Assembly: GCF_050003625.1 (NCBI RefSeq)
Contig: NC_134399.1
Span: 225,870,783-225,934,782 of the forward strand
DNA from: Haematobia irritans
Taxonomy: Eukaryota; Arthropoda; Insecta; Diptera; Muscidae
Direction: 5' to 3'
Length of the DNA stretch: 64,000 nucleotides
This document shows positions 20,990-31,925 of this stretch, in pieces (the stretch's first letter is position 1; each line of letters starts with the position of its first letter). The notes beneath the pieces are model-generated. The model searched no databases, was not told the DNA's origin, and was given only the letters and a program-made list of their open reading frames with translations. A program made the position numbers and the translations under genes.

Positions 20990-22690
20990 TTTCTTTTGGA
21001 AAATTTATTCAAAATGTTATTTTATTTTTTGTCAACATTTTATTTCTACAAAAAAAAATTGTCAAAATTTTATTTCTGTAGAAAATTTTTTCAAAATTTT
21101 ATTTCTATAGAAAATTTGGCAAAATTTTATTTCTGTAGAAAGTTTTGTCAAAACTTTAGTTCTATAGAAAATTTTGTCAAAATTTAATTTTTATAGAAAA
21201 TTTTGACAAAATTTTATTCCTATAGAAAATTTTAACAAAATTTTATTTTTGTAGAAAATTTTGTCACAATTTTATTTCTATAGAAAATTTTGTCAAAATT
21301 TTATTTCTATAGAAAATTTTTTCAAAGTTTTATTTCTAGAGAAAATTTTGTCAAAATTTTATTTCTATAGAAAATTTTGTCAAAATTTTATTTCTATAGA
21401 AAATTTTGTCAAAATTCAATTTTTATAGAAAATTTTGACAAAATTTTATTTCTATAGAAAATTTTAACAAAATTTTATTTTTGTAGAAAATTTTGTCACA
21501 ATTTTATTTCTATAGAAAATTTTGTCAAAATTTTATTTCTATAGAAAATTTTGTCAAAATTTTATTTCTATAGAAAATTTTATCAAAGTTTTATTTCTAT
21601 AGAAAATTTTGTCAAAATTTTATTTGTTTATTTGTCAAAATTTTATTTCTGTAGAAAATTTTGTCAAAATGTTATTTCTATAGAAAATTTTGTAAAAATT
21701 TTATTTCTTTAGAAAATTTTGACAAAATTTTATTTTTATTGAAAATTATGTCAAAAGTGTATTTCTATAGAAAATTTTGTCAAAATTGTAGTTCTATAGA
21801 AAATTTTGTCAAAATTGTATTTCTATAGAAAATATTGTCAAAATTTTATTTCTATTGAAAATTTTGTTAAAATTTTATTTCTATAGAAAATTTTGTTAAA
21901 ATTTTATTTCTATAGAAAATTTTGTCAAAATTTTATTTCTACAAAAAAAAAAATTGTCAAAATTTTATTTCTGTAGAAAATTTTTTCAAAATTTTATTTC
22001 TATAGAAAATTTGGCAAAATTTTATTTCTATAGAAAATTTTGTAAAAATTTTATTTCTGTAGAAAATTTTGTCAAAACTTTAGTTCTATAGAAAATTTTG
22101 TCAATGTTTTATTTCTAGAGAAAATTTTGTCAAAATTTTATTTCTATAGAAAATTTTGTCAAAATTTTATTTCTATAGAAAATTTTGTCAAAATTTTAGT
22201 TCTATAGAAAATTTTGTCAAAATTCAATTTTTATAGAAAATTTTGACAAAATTTTATTTCTATAGAAAATTTTAACAAAATTTTATTTTTGTAGAAAATT
22301 TTGTCACAATTTTATTTCTATAGAAAATTTTGTCAAAATTTTATTTCTATAGAAAATTTTGTAAACATTTTATATCTATAGAATTTTTTTCAAATGTTTA
22401 GTTCTATAGAAAATTTTGTCAAAATTTTAGTTCTATAGAAAATTTTGTCAAAATTTTAGTTCTATAGAAAATTTTGTCAAAATGTTAGTTCTATAGAAAA
22501 TTTTTTCAAAAATTTATTTCTATAGAAAATTTTGTCAAAATTTATTTCTATAGAAAATTTTGTCAAAATTTTAGTTCTATAGAAAATTTTGTCAAAATGT
22601 TAGTTCTATAGAAAATTTTGTCAAAATTTTATTTCTATAGAAAATTTTGTCAAAATTTTATTTTTATTTATCCACAGAAAATTTATGAAG
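20990..22690. repeat. R29 satellite, main array (about 58 units)
   Basis: The longest and most homogeneous R29 block. Marker variants show higher-order structure. A TTTAACAAAATTTTATTTTT variant occurs at 21231, 21463 and 22271; the first step is 232 bp, exactly eight 29-bp units. A TTTCTACAAAAAAAA variant occurs at 21043 and 21936 (893 bp apart). So segments of 8 and about 31 units were copied as blocks. The 119-codon open frame starting at 20828 is satellite translated and is not a gene. Confidence 0.95.
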
Positions 22691-22697
22691 TACGACT

Positions 22698-22709
22698 GTG
22701 GCAACCGTG
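22698..22709 (+). repeat. GTTGCC element right terminus
   Basis: GTGGCAACCGTG directly follows the main R29 array, showing that this array too belongs to a GTTGCC-type element whose left end I cannot find upstream. Confidence 0.7.
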
Positions 22710-24903
22710 ATTACAATACTACCGTAGTCTTTGTAAGCGGATATAAAACTAAAAAAATATTTAAAATTGATGAGTTCACAAACAACATTTTATTTTCTTT
22801 AAAAGTCTGTCTAAAGGAGATATTGACAATAATCTTCCATTGGAATTTTTGTTGAAATTTAGTGAAAAGTACTTCTTCGCTCAAAAAAATACCTTTTATG
22901 TACTTTCTTAAAAATTGTATTTTCCATCCCTGTGTGTGACTGCCACTGACTAAATGCTACATCACACATACGCAGCCACACATCGTTGATCTCATCGGTC
23001 AAACCACTGAATCAACTCTGAGTCTTACATTTTTACCCGCTAGATGGCGCCGCCAAATGTCCCTTAAATTCAAACCCCAGGTTTAACGGATAATACATTT
23101 CTTTTAATTAGTAACTATTCCGAATAAATTCAATATGAACATAATAATAAATTCATAAAATGATAATAAAAAATTCCGACTTTTACCGTCACAAGCTCCC
23201 ATAAACATATATTGTTCTTAAACATGGAAATATGTTATACCTTACAAACTTATTTTGTTAAAACTTCACAAATACTTATGATTGCTAAATCTGTAGGGAT
23301 GGTTTTTGGAGTATTTATAACCGAACCCGCCCGACTTTATACTTTACTCATTTGTTTCATCTGATTCAGTCCGGTTCCATGCGGATGTTGTTGTGATTTT
23401 CTTTTCCATAGAAATAACAATATTCATTACATATAAAATATTTTGATCTAATACATATAGGTATTTATATTATGTAATTAAATTGGCTTTTTGGCAAGCC
23501 ATCATTGCGGTCAATATTTGATATTTTATACAATTCAAATAAAACCCCGTTGTCATCAAAAGTTATCACATATTCCATATGTATGTAATTACATAAATCC
23601 CAATGTTCAATTAATTGCTTATACTCGAATATCAATGCATATGCTGTGTAACTACAGTTTGTGACCTCACTCCCACTCTCTCGCTCTCGCTGTGTGTGTA
23701 ATGAATGTGGTTGAAGAATCCTTAAAATTTTGTGTCGAAATGATTTCCCATGAATTTTATTCTAAACACTTCAACATTCCAACCACACTATTATACATTT
23801 CAATTAAATTTTTCACCACTCATAACCGCAAAACAATTGGGAGAGACATTAACTTTAAAGCTTGCTAAATGTTTTTGACACACTTCTCAACATTTCTCTC
23901 AAAGCTAATCGACTCTGCCATAACACACTCACATTTCATATTCATACCTAGGAAACTATGAACAGTTTCTCCCAGCTCATTATCATGGCAGCATCGTTCA
24001 TTGCCAGAGTATGGATTGTGAGTAGTCAAATTTGCATAACATAAAGTGCGGAGAATTCCCCAGATATTCTATATAATATTGTCAAATTAACCATTTAAAC
24101 GTTGATATCTTGCTTAGCATATTTTAATATGATGGTCTGAATTTATTGGAGTACATAGAAAGAAGCAACGAGATTTTCTTGGAAATCACTAAATATCATT
24201 AGGAAATTTTAGTATTTATGTTGGTTGGTATACTTGGTCGACTGACTGTTCCTGCTGTTCATTTGGTTCAGGTGGAAATTGCTTCCGTTTTGGTACGCAT
24301 CAGTCATTCAATTCAAGAAAATGTTCAATGTTGAGTAAATGTCAGAGTAGAGCAGAGGAAGGAAGCGTCGTTCAGTTTCCGAAAAAGTTTTCAATTACAT
24401 TTGGAGGCTTTTGAAAGGCATCCTCTATACGATTGACATTTCGTAATTAAATGTATAAATTATAAACTTAAGTACTGTGTACGTGTGTAGTAGTAGACGC
24501 ATGTGTGTGCATATAGAATACAGAGATTTACTCACCACATGATATCATGTGTGTATGTTGAATGGTGTTTTCTGTGTGTGGGTGTATGTGTTCATGGATA
24601 TCTTTCAATATCAACTAGAGCAATTATATACACTCACTTTCACGTGGAGATATCTCTCTGTGGATTGGAAAGCAATTATGAAAAATCAATGCATGTCTGT
24701 GAAGGATGAGAACGAGTGTATGCATGTGTGTGTTTGCCTCTATGCATGCATCTATGTCCTGCATGAGCCAATGTGATAAGTTTGTATACTCGAAAATTGT
24801 TGTGGCACCATCGGATACATTCAAACCCATACCAGCAGCGTGTGTTATAGGGATGTCGCACTGAAATTTATATGCTAACCAAAGCCCGCATTTGTATTTT
24901 ATG
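22710..24903. other. apparently single-copy DNA, no gene recognised
   Basis: Ordinary AT-rich sequence with TG-rich microsatellite-like parts around 24480-24760 (GTGTGTG, ATGCATG). Overlapping 60-75 codon frames on both strands at 24503-24861 are products of this simple sequence. Confidence 0.5.
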
Positions 24904-25282
24904 TTAGGTTATGACTAGTGGCAGGCCGATATATTCAGGCTGACTTAGACTATTCAGTTGGCTGTGATACCACAGTGGTGAACTTCTCTATTATCACTGA
25001 GTTCCGCCCGATTCTGTGTTTAGCTCAATGACAAGGAACCTACTTTTTATAGCCGAGTCCGAACGGCGTTCAATATTTCGGTGAAACCATTTTGAGAAGC
25101 TTTGAAATACTCGGAATTGTCACCAGCATTGCTGAGATGTTTGGTCGAAACACTTAGAAATATTACGAGCACTACTGAGAGGGCATAAACCGTCGCTGAA
25201 AACTCTTGGTGTTCTGTCAAAACTGTAGTTGAACCCGCAATGCATGCAAGGCGAGCATGCTAACCATTGCACCACGGTGGCA
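24904..25282 (-). mobile_element. tRNA-derived SINE, diverged copy
   Basis: Minus-strand SINE with head GCCACCGTGGTGCAATGGTT (inverted at about 25262-25282), body and TATAGCCGAGTCCGAACGG segment, and a degraded tail. The B-box region (GTTGAACCCG) is mutated and there is a 40-bp excess near 25145-25190. Substitution load marks it as the oldest SINE in the window. Confidence 0.85.
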
Positions 25283-25369
25283 TTTGTATTTTAAGGACAA
25301 AAAAACGTTGTGCTCGAGAATTTTTCTTATTGTTGGTATCACTTAGACCTTTGTGAAATTATTTTGAAA

Positions 25370-26540
25370 AAAAAATTTATCCTTGTAACGGGGTTTTATC
25401 GTTGGCTGAGGTAAGATCAGTCGCCTCCAGGGTCTCCGTAAGGACCCACGAAACCTTTCGGCATAAGAACACAAGGGGTTAACTCTCTCGAGTGCGGCAA
25501 AGCAACGGCGGTCGTTGGTTCGCCGCAAATGCCGAAGAATTGGATTTGTAGGCGGTCGGTGATTATGGCGACTTCGGTTCGTTGGATATTGGCTGATGAA
25601 GAATTCGGTTCGGTGATTGATGTCGGTCGTCGTCTGTTGATGGTTCGCTGGATGATCGGGATGTTGTGATCGGGTACTGGCGTTCGGGCTGGTTTCTTGT
25701 TGTTCGGTCGTTGGACACAGTTCTTGGTAGCTTTTCGTTGTTGGGAGTTGATTTCTGCTGGGGCTAGCTTCGGTGTCGGCAGTGGAGTGATAGTCGGGAT
25801 CAGCTTCGGGTCGGGAATCGGTCAAGGTCGGTGTTTAGTAGTGCTGACGACTAGCTAGTCTATGAGCGAACACTAGGCCCGAAGGTCTCTTTGGGAGAAC
25901 AGTAGCCCCGAAGGTCTCTGTTGGGGAACAGTAGCCCCGAAGGTCTCTGTGGTGGAACCGTATGCCCGTAGGTCTCTGTGGGGGAACAGTAGCCCCCGAA
26001 GGTCTCTGTGGGGGAACAGTAGACCCGAAGGTCTCTGTGGTGGAAAAGTAGACTCGAATGTCTCTGTGGTGGAACAGTAGGCCCGAAGGTCTCTGTGAGG
26101 GAACAGTAGTCCCGAACGTCTCTGTGGTGGAGCAGTAGGCCCGAACGTCTCTGTGCTGGAACATTAGGCCCGAAGGTCTCTGTGAGGGAACAGTAGCCCC
26201 GAAGGTCTCTGTTGGGGAACGGTAGCCCCGAAGGTCTCTGTGGTGGAACAGTAGGCCCGAAAGTCTCTTTGGGGGAACAGTAGCCCCGAAGGTCTCTGTT
26301 GGGGAACAGTAGCCCCGAAGGTCTCTGTGGTGGAACAGTAGGCCCGAAGGTCTCTGTAGTGGAACAGTAGGCCCGAAGGTCTCTGTGGTGGAACAGTAGG
26401 CCAGAAGGTCTCTGTGGGGAAACAGTAGGCCCGAAGGTCTCTGTGTTATATGCATTTCGCGTCTGGGAATAAATTCCACAGACGACGCAAAGAAAGTATT
26501 ACCGAACTTCTAGCGGGACTATGTGCAATGAGCCACTCGT
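25370..26540 (-). mobile_element. E5 LTR-like unit, copy a
   Basis: Three homologous units (here, 44005-45695 and 46823-48262) share, in order: a TGCTAATCG or TGATAATCG start, CTCATTGCACAT, GGAATTTATTCCCAGACGCG, the GAGACCTTCGGG minisatellite, GACTAGCTAGTC, a CCGAAC-rich segment, CTTGTGTTCTTAT and GGCGACTGATCTTACCTCAG. This copy ends CCCCGTTACA and copy b ends TTTACA. A TG...ACA outline with an internal minisatellite and a 3'-side transcript-end-like region suggests an LTR, perhaps solo. No PBS, polypurine tract or gag-pol is visible, so this is inference. The 160-codon frame at 25343-25825 is within the unit and unrecognised. Confidence 0.6.
25860..26455 (-). repeat. 29-bp minisatellite of E5 (about 20 units)
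   Basis: GAAGGTCTCT falls at 26288, 26317, 26346, 26375 and 26404, exactly 29 bp apart; the rest of the array follows the same step. Because 29 is not divisible by three, each reading frame passes through all three phases, and all are open, giving a 214-codon frame on the minus strand (25835-26479). It is not credible as a gene. Confidence 0.95.
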
Positions 26541-26689
26541 AGTACGATTAGCATTTTTGGCTTGTCTCCTATTTTATTTTACATTTGTTGTTAAGTTAGG
26601 TTAGGTTGAATTTTGTACGCTCAAATTTCTTCTTTTCATCGTACCTTTCTTTTATTCCAGAAAATCTGTGTATCCAGCGTGTTCCCTAA

Positions 26690-27650
26690 TTCTTTTTCCA
26701 ATCCTGATACCGAATCATATCTTCATCTATATGATTAACTCGTTGCCTAGTAAAGGCAGGGCAGTGACAAAGGTAGTGTTCCAAGGTCCCAAAATCCTCA
26801 GAGCACGTCCTACAGACATATATGTGCTCTCAATTCTTGGTGCCCGATTATTATTCCCACGGCCCTCCTGACTCTCGTCCTACTCTCCTTGAGTAGTTCT
26901 CCAGACTTTTTCTTGGCTGAGCCTCAATAACACATAGTATTTTCGTCGTCCTTCCGGTCGTTGCATTGGTCCACATCACATTACCAGTCTCCCCTGCCCA
27001 TTCATTCAACTCGGCCCGTGTTGCCCATATAAACATTTTGCATTTTCTAAATTCACTTCTCTATGTGTCCTAGCTCTTTTCGTCAGTTCCGGCATGTGCC
27101 GGAGCCCATATTTTGCGGATACTGTCATATTCCATGTTTTCGTTGATCGTGCTTTTGCTTTCCAATACGGTTCGCATTCGAACCTTAATGTCTGCTATTG
27201 GCTTGTCTTCCGACAATCTGTGAAAATGTTCACGTTTTGTGGCCTCGTGTTATTTCAGAGCCAATTGACACGTTCCGTTATATGTCGCACTTATGTCTGC
27301 ATGATTGAGCTGTGGCCCTGTCACAGTTATGACCACCTCAGGCCATCACAGTCACCGACTCCCCCATTACCCTATGATGATTTGTCATTTTCGGCTTGGC
27401 TTTTGATATCTCAAGTCCAATATCGTTTCCATAGCTCCGGTAGAAGTGCCCAATTAGGCCAAGACAACATGTCCATTGGACCCGTATGTCATGGCGTTAG
27501 TAGGCTCTCTTATATCCAAGGCGTAACCTTTGAATTCAGAACCCATTTAGAACCCACCTTCCTTCTGCACAGTGCCCAAAATCTTTAGACTATCTCTGAT
27601 CTCTGTAGGATGTGGCTCTTCTACTTGAGTTTCCTGTCTAAGGTTACTCC
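26690..27650 (-). pseudogene. decayed non-LTR retrotransposon 3' end (RNase H and CCHC finger)
   Basis: Read on the minus strand this region holds, in order, NVNIFTD (the central Asp strand of RNase H in non-LTR elements), IWAPAHAGTDEKS (equivalent of the W-P-H-x-G-x-E-K segment near the end of RNase H), a segment rich in RKS/RR residues, then VCRTC and TLEHYLCHCPAF, which has the spacing of the C-terminal CCHC zinc knuckle of I/R1/LOA-like ORF2 proteins. These lie in different frames with stops between, so at least two frameshifts and several nonsense changes have occurred. The upstream reverse transcriptase and endonuclease are absent. The 164-codon plus-strand frame at 27094-27588 is a shadow. 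Clade is uncertain; presence of RNase H argues for an I-, LOA- or R1-like group. Confidence 0.65.
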
Positions 27651-28713
27651 CAATTACTTTATATATTATCAGGCAGTGCTATCGGTATTTTTTTTTTGTT
27701 AACTTTCAACTCAAACTAAAGTCCGATAATTTAAAATATGACGCTTTTCTTTTCTTAAAAAATAAAATTTTTGTCTATTTGGCGACCTTGGTGACATTTT
27801 CGAGCTTTGCAACAAAAAATTGTATGGGGGCGGGTGAAAATTTAATCTTAATTATGATTGGCCTAGACATTCTGATGTGATGTGTGTTTCTTCGTGTCCC
27901 TTTCTTACTCTTTGTGCGTGAAATACATCTTAACGGCAATCCCTAATATTTCTCACACAGTAAGGCCTGAACTTGTGAATATGTATTATATTTGAGTGTG
28001 TGTATTGTATATTTATCCATATGTATATTGTGTCACACATGTATGTCATCTGGTCTAGTTAATGTAATTGTCGCACATGCAATCCAAAAAGTACTCAGGC
28101 TTATAGCCGCTTAGTCCTCCAGAACACAAGCGATTGACAAGCAACTGACAAATGTTCCGAGGCACACAGACAAACACCCAGTGAGCGTTACACCGTTCGA
28201 GGGAGGCCATGCCCACATTCAGATATGTTGTGCCGTTTCAATAACAGACAACGAAATAAAACGCTTCGATGAAATCTAACGATGAGAAATTATCGAAGAT
28301 CCGTTACCGTATTTACATTTGTGATGATATTGCTCGTCTCCGCCAACAGCACACCCACCTATCGGCATCAGACAACATCATCGACACGAGTAACAAGAGA
28401 AACAAAATGTCATGGATTTGGTTCTTGATTGCTGGTTTTTGTTTGTTTAAATTTATTTTTGTGTTTTTTTTTCGATGAAATGCCAATGACATAACCAAAA
28501 AACAAGCACAAGTCCAATTGTAAACTAAAATGCATAAAACGAAAAACAGAGTAACCAAGGGGGAGAGCGATTGGGGTCTTAAATAGGGAATCATAGATGT
28601 TTATACCTGGTTGAGGAGTGGAAACTCTCCCTTGACCGATATGTACTGCAAACCTAGAACGGAATGGAGTAATGGATGATCTCTGGGTTTTCTTGAAATG
28701 TTCCTTGACTACG
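27651..28713. other. apparently single-copy DNA
   Basis: No repeat-family match and no recognised coding sequence. Overlapping frames of 69-102 codons on both strands at 28269-28718 carry no identifiable domain. Confidence 0.45.
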
Positions 28714-29480
28714 TTCAAGGGAGTCTTTTGATAAAAAATTGGTCACTTGAACCAAGGTCGTAATGTACTCCAAGACGAATTTCGTGAAGGGCGTCCAAAA
28801 TTAGTTGTTATTCCGGACATGATGTGCTCCAACTGATATTGCAAAACCGTCATGTGACATCCTTAGACATTAGCGCTTTGGATCCCACACAATTTCTGAA
28901 TCACTCAAAAAAGGATCGTGTCCATTGGTTGAAGGAAATGCTACAAAAGTACGATCACGATGCATCGAAACACGTCTGTCATAGACCGTACCAGGCGACG
29001 AATCGTGGTGTTACGGGTATAATCGCAAAAGTTGACTACAAGGGTGTTTCAAGATAAGCCAAATCCAACAAAAGTTGCTCTCGTACGATTTACTTCCAAG
29101 CAATTTACCTCATGTTTTTCCCGAAAAGCTTGACATGTTCAAATGGTATCTCCAAAACAACACAAAACTGTGAATTGTGAGTGATACACAACCATTTGTT
29201 TGCATGTTGTCTTTCAATAAATCAGGAATACCATCCTTCTTTACCCCGACCACGATATTACCTCTCACATATCGGCTCAAACAACTGCATTTTGGATATT
29301 GAAAACATCGATGAGTCATCCGCTGTATAGTCCTGACTTGACTTGGTTTTTCGACACCTTAAGAAGCGGTCGATGGGTTCACAACGCACGTTTTACCGAT
29401 ACCTCAATCAGAGTGGCAAAAGTGTTTCGACAGTGGGTTTCAATAGGGGCTATTTTGCAAAAATAAAGCGATTTTCGATG
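28714..29480 (+). pseudogene. decayed mariner (DD34D-type) transposase
   Basis: Plus-strand translation gives EFREGRPKLVV (linker after the first helix-turn-helix), RHVTSLDIS, KEMLQKYDHDASKHV (N-terminal side of the catalytic core), QDKPNPTKVALVR, then DHDITSHISAQTT (around the second catalytic Asp) and LYSPDLT (around the third). Order and spacing match mariner-type transposases from insects. The pieces fall in several frames with stops; the catalytic domain part around the first Asp is rearranged. The longest intact stretch is 77 codons (28824-29057). The N-terminal third and both TIRs are missing. Long dead. Confidence 0.75.
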
Positions 29481-29527
29481 AGTAATATTTTTTTTATTCT
29501 CTAATACCGTCACATGTTAGCTTTTTT

Positions 29528-29685
29528 TGCAGGCAGGTCATGTTGGAAGATTGAGTATGAGGTTCAGGTTTTGATATATAAACCGATCACCGATTTGGGG
29601 ATCTAGAAACCGTAGTTTTCATCCGATATTCTTGAAATTGGAAACTTAGAGGAAGCTTTCGGACCACAAATACACGCAATGAGGA
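29528..29685 (-). repeat. F2 fragment
   Basis: Contains GCAGGCAGGTCA, GGTTTTGATATATAAACCGA, GATTTGGGG and GAAACCGTAGTTTTCATCC, matching the last F2 unit and tail-proximal region (compare 19000-19140). No ends. Confidence 0.65.
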
Positions 29686-29830
29686 ATATCATCAATTCCT
29701 AGAGCAAAATCTTATTTTGGGATGGTGAACATGTAACATGTTTTTCGCAACCATTTGCACTCGACGTCCTAAACAAGGAAGAAGTGAAGATGATTGCTTG
29801 AGGAACAGCTTTGGGAATGCACAACCTTGA

Positions 29831-30380
29831 TTTTGGTCGACATAGAAAACTAATGCAAGAGGAAGTACCTCTTAACTCGTTCATCGGCTGGGTGAATCTT
29901 ATCGTTGATCTTCTGGAACCAAAGGGCGACTAGGAAAGGAAACTGACTGGGACTTTGGCTATCGTAGTATTTTTCTGCTTGCAGTTACAGCCGAGAGATC
30001 CACCAATGAGATCCCTCAATCTTCGAGCCCACTATACAACTACTGAGACCTTCGGGCCTACCACTGAGTCCTTGGGCCCTACATATACAACACCATCAAG
30101 TTCAAACCCACAATCCCATCACTGAGACCATCGCGTCTACATTTCCAACACTGTCAACAATCCCACTACTGACTTTTGGTCGACATAGAAAACTAATGCA
30201 AGAGGAAATACCTCTCAACACGTTCATCGGCTCGGTGATTCTTATCGTTGATCTTCTGGAACCAAAGGGCGACTAGAAGAGGAAACTGACTGGGACTTTG
30301 GCTATCGTAGTATTTTTCTGCTTGCAGTTACAGCCGAGAGATCCACCAATGAGATCCCTCAATCTTCGAGCCCACAATAC
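29831..30380 (+). repeat. 343-bp direct duplication
   Basis: TTTTGGTCGACATAGAAAAC at 29831 recurs at 30174, 343 bp on; the following segment through CAGCCGAGAGATCCACCAAT (to about 30045 and 30380) is nearly identical. It introduces the minisatellite: each duplicate is followed by GAGACC-type units. Confidence 0.8.
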
Positions 30381-31790
30381 ACAACTAAGACCTTCTGGCC
30401 TGCCACTGAGTCCTTGAGCCCTACATATCCAACTGTCAAGTTCAAACCCACAATCCCATCACTGAGACCATCGGGCCTACATTTCCAACACTGTCAACAA
30501 TCCCAACCCAATCCCACTACTGAGACCTTCGGACCTATATTTCCATCACTGACATATGCGAACCCACAATCCCACCACTGAGACCTTCGGGCCTACTTTT
30601 CCAACACCGTCAAGTTCGAACCCACAATCCTACTACTAAAACCTTCGGGCATACATATCCAACACTGACATCTTCGAACATACAATTCCAACACTGAAAC
30701 CTTCGGGCCTACATTTCTAACACCGTCACGTTCGAACCCACAATCCCGCCACAAAGACCTTCGCTCCAATATTTCCAACACTATCACATTCGCACCCACA
30801 ATCCCACAACTGACATATTCGGGTCTACAGTTCCAACACTGTCAACTTCAAACCCACAATCCCATCACTGAGACCATCGGGCCTACATTTCCAATACTGT
30901 CAACAATCCCAACACAATCCCACTACTGAGACCTTCGGGCCTATATTTCCAACACTGACATATGCGAACCCACAATGCCATCACTGAAACTTTCGGGCCA
31001 ACATTTCCAAATCTGTCGACTTTGAATCCACAATCCCACCACTGAGACCTTCGGGTCTACTTTGCCAACACCGTCATGTTCTAACCCACAATCCTACCAC
31101 TCAGTCCTTGGACCCTACATATCCAACACTGTCAAGTTCAAACCCACAATCCTATCACTGAGACCATCGGACCTACATTTCTAACACTGTCAACAATCCC
31201 AACCCAATCCCACTACTGATACCTTCGGACCTATATTTCCAACACTGACATATGCGAACCCACAATCCCATCACTGAAACCTTCGGGCCCACATTTCCAA
31301 CACTGTCGACTTTGAACTTCAACTTCAAACCCACAATCCCATCACTGAGACCATCGGGCCTACATTTCCAATACTGTCAACAATCCCAACACAGTTCCAC
31401 TACTGAGACCTATATTTCCAACACTGACATATGCGAACCCACAATCCCATCACTGAAACCTTCGAGCCAACATTTCCAACACTGTTGGCTTTGAATCCAC
31501 AATCCTACCACTGAGACCTTCGAGTCTACTTTTCCAACAACGTCAAGTTGGAACCCACAATCCCACCACAAAAACCTTCGATCCTATATTTCGGACACTG
31601 TCACATTCGAACCCACAATCCCACTACTGAGATCTTCGGGCCTACAGTTCCAACACAGTCAGCTTTGCACCCACAATCCCACCACTGAGATCTTCGGGCC
31701 TACATTTCCAACACTGTCACTGCGACTTTCAAGTCTACACTTCTGCCATTAAGACCTTCCACAACTGAGATCTGACGATCTAAATGTATA
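30010..31790 (+). repeat. 58-bp dimeric minisatellite related to E5
   Basis: About 30 units that combine a 29-bp half with CTGAGACCTTCGGGCCTAC and a 29-bp half with CTGTCAAGTTCGAACCCAC, so the higher-order period is 58 bp. The first half is the E5 minisatellite unit. The E5 boundary motifs (GACTAGCTAGTC, CTCATTGCACAT) are absent, so this is either a relic of a fourth E5 or an array that escaped from one. Confidence 0.8.
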
Positions 31791-31795
31791 TTTTG

Positions 31796-31925
31796 CTCAC
31801 TTCTTAGAGCAAATTGTTATTTTAAAATGGTTGTCAAAATCAGATATATAAAGTCCGAGAAAATAAAATGGTTGCGAAAAACATATTACATGTTCACGAT
31901 CCAAAAATAACCTATTTGCTCTGGG
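31796..31925. repeat. short inverted-repeat element
   Basis: AGAGCAAATTGTTATTTT near 31806 is inverted as AAAATAACCTATTTGCTCT near 31905, and AAATGGTTG occurs next to both inner sides. GTTCACGATCC inside is the same dispersed motif as at 2925, 15000 and 29720. Probably a small fold-back or hairpin repeat. Confidence 0.5.

Noticed and set aside
20990..22690. CRISPR-like array of 29-bp repeats
   Set aside because: Units are contiguous with no unique spacers, and this is eukaryotic DNA.
25835..26479. 214-codon minus-strand frame, and 253 codons at 44142-44903
   Set aside because: Both are E5 minisatellite read through; the 29-bp unit cycles through all three phases, all of which happen to lack stops.
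26585..26610. Another SINE tail (GTTAGGTTAGGTT)
   Set aside because: Too short, with no SINE body on either side.
27094..27588. 164-codon plus-strand frame
   Set aside because: Lies opposite the decayed RNase H region, whose motifs are recognisable on the minus strand; the plus-strand protein has no recognisable feature.
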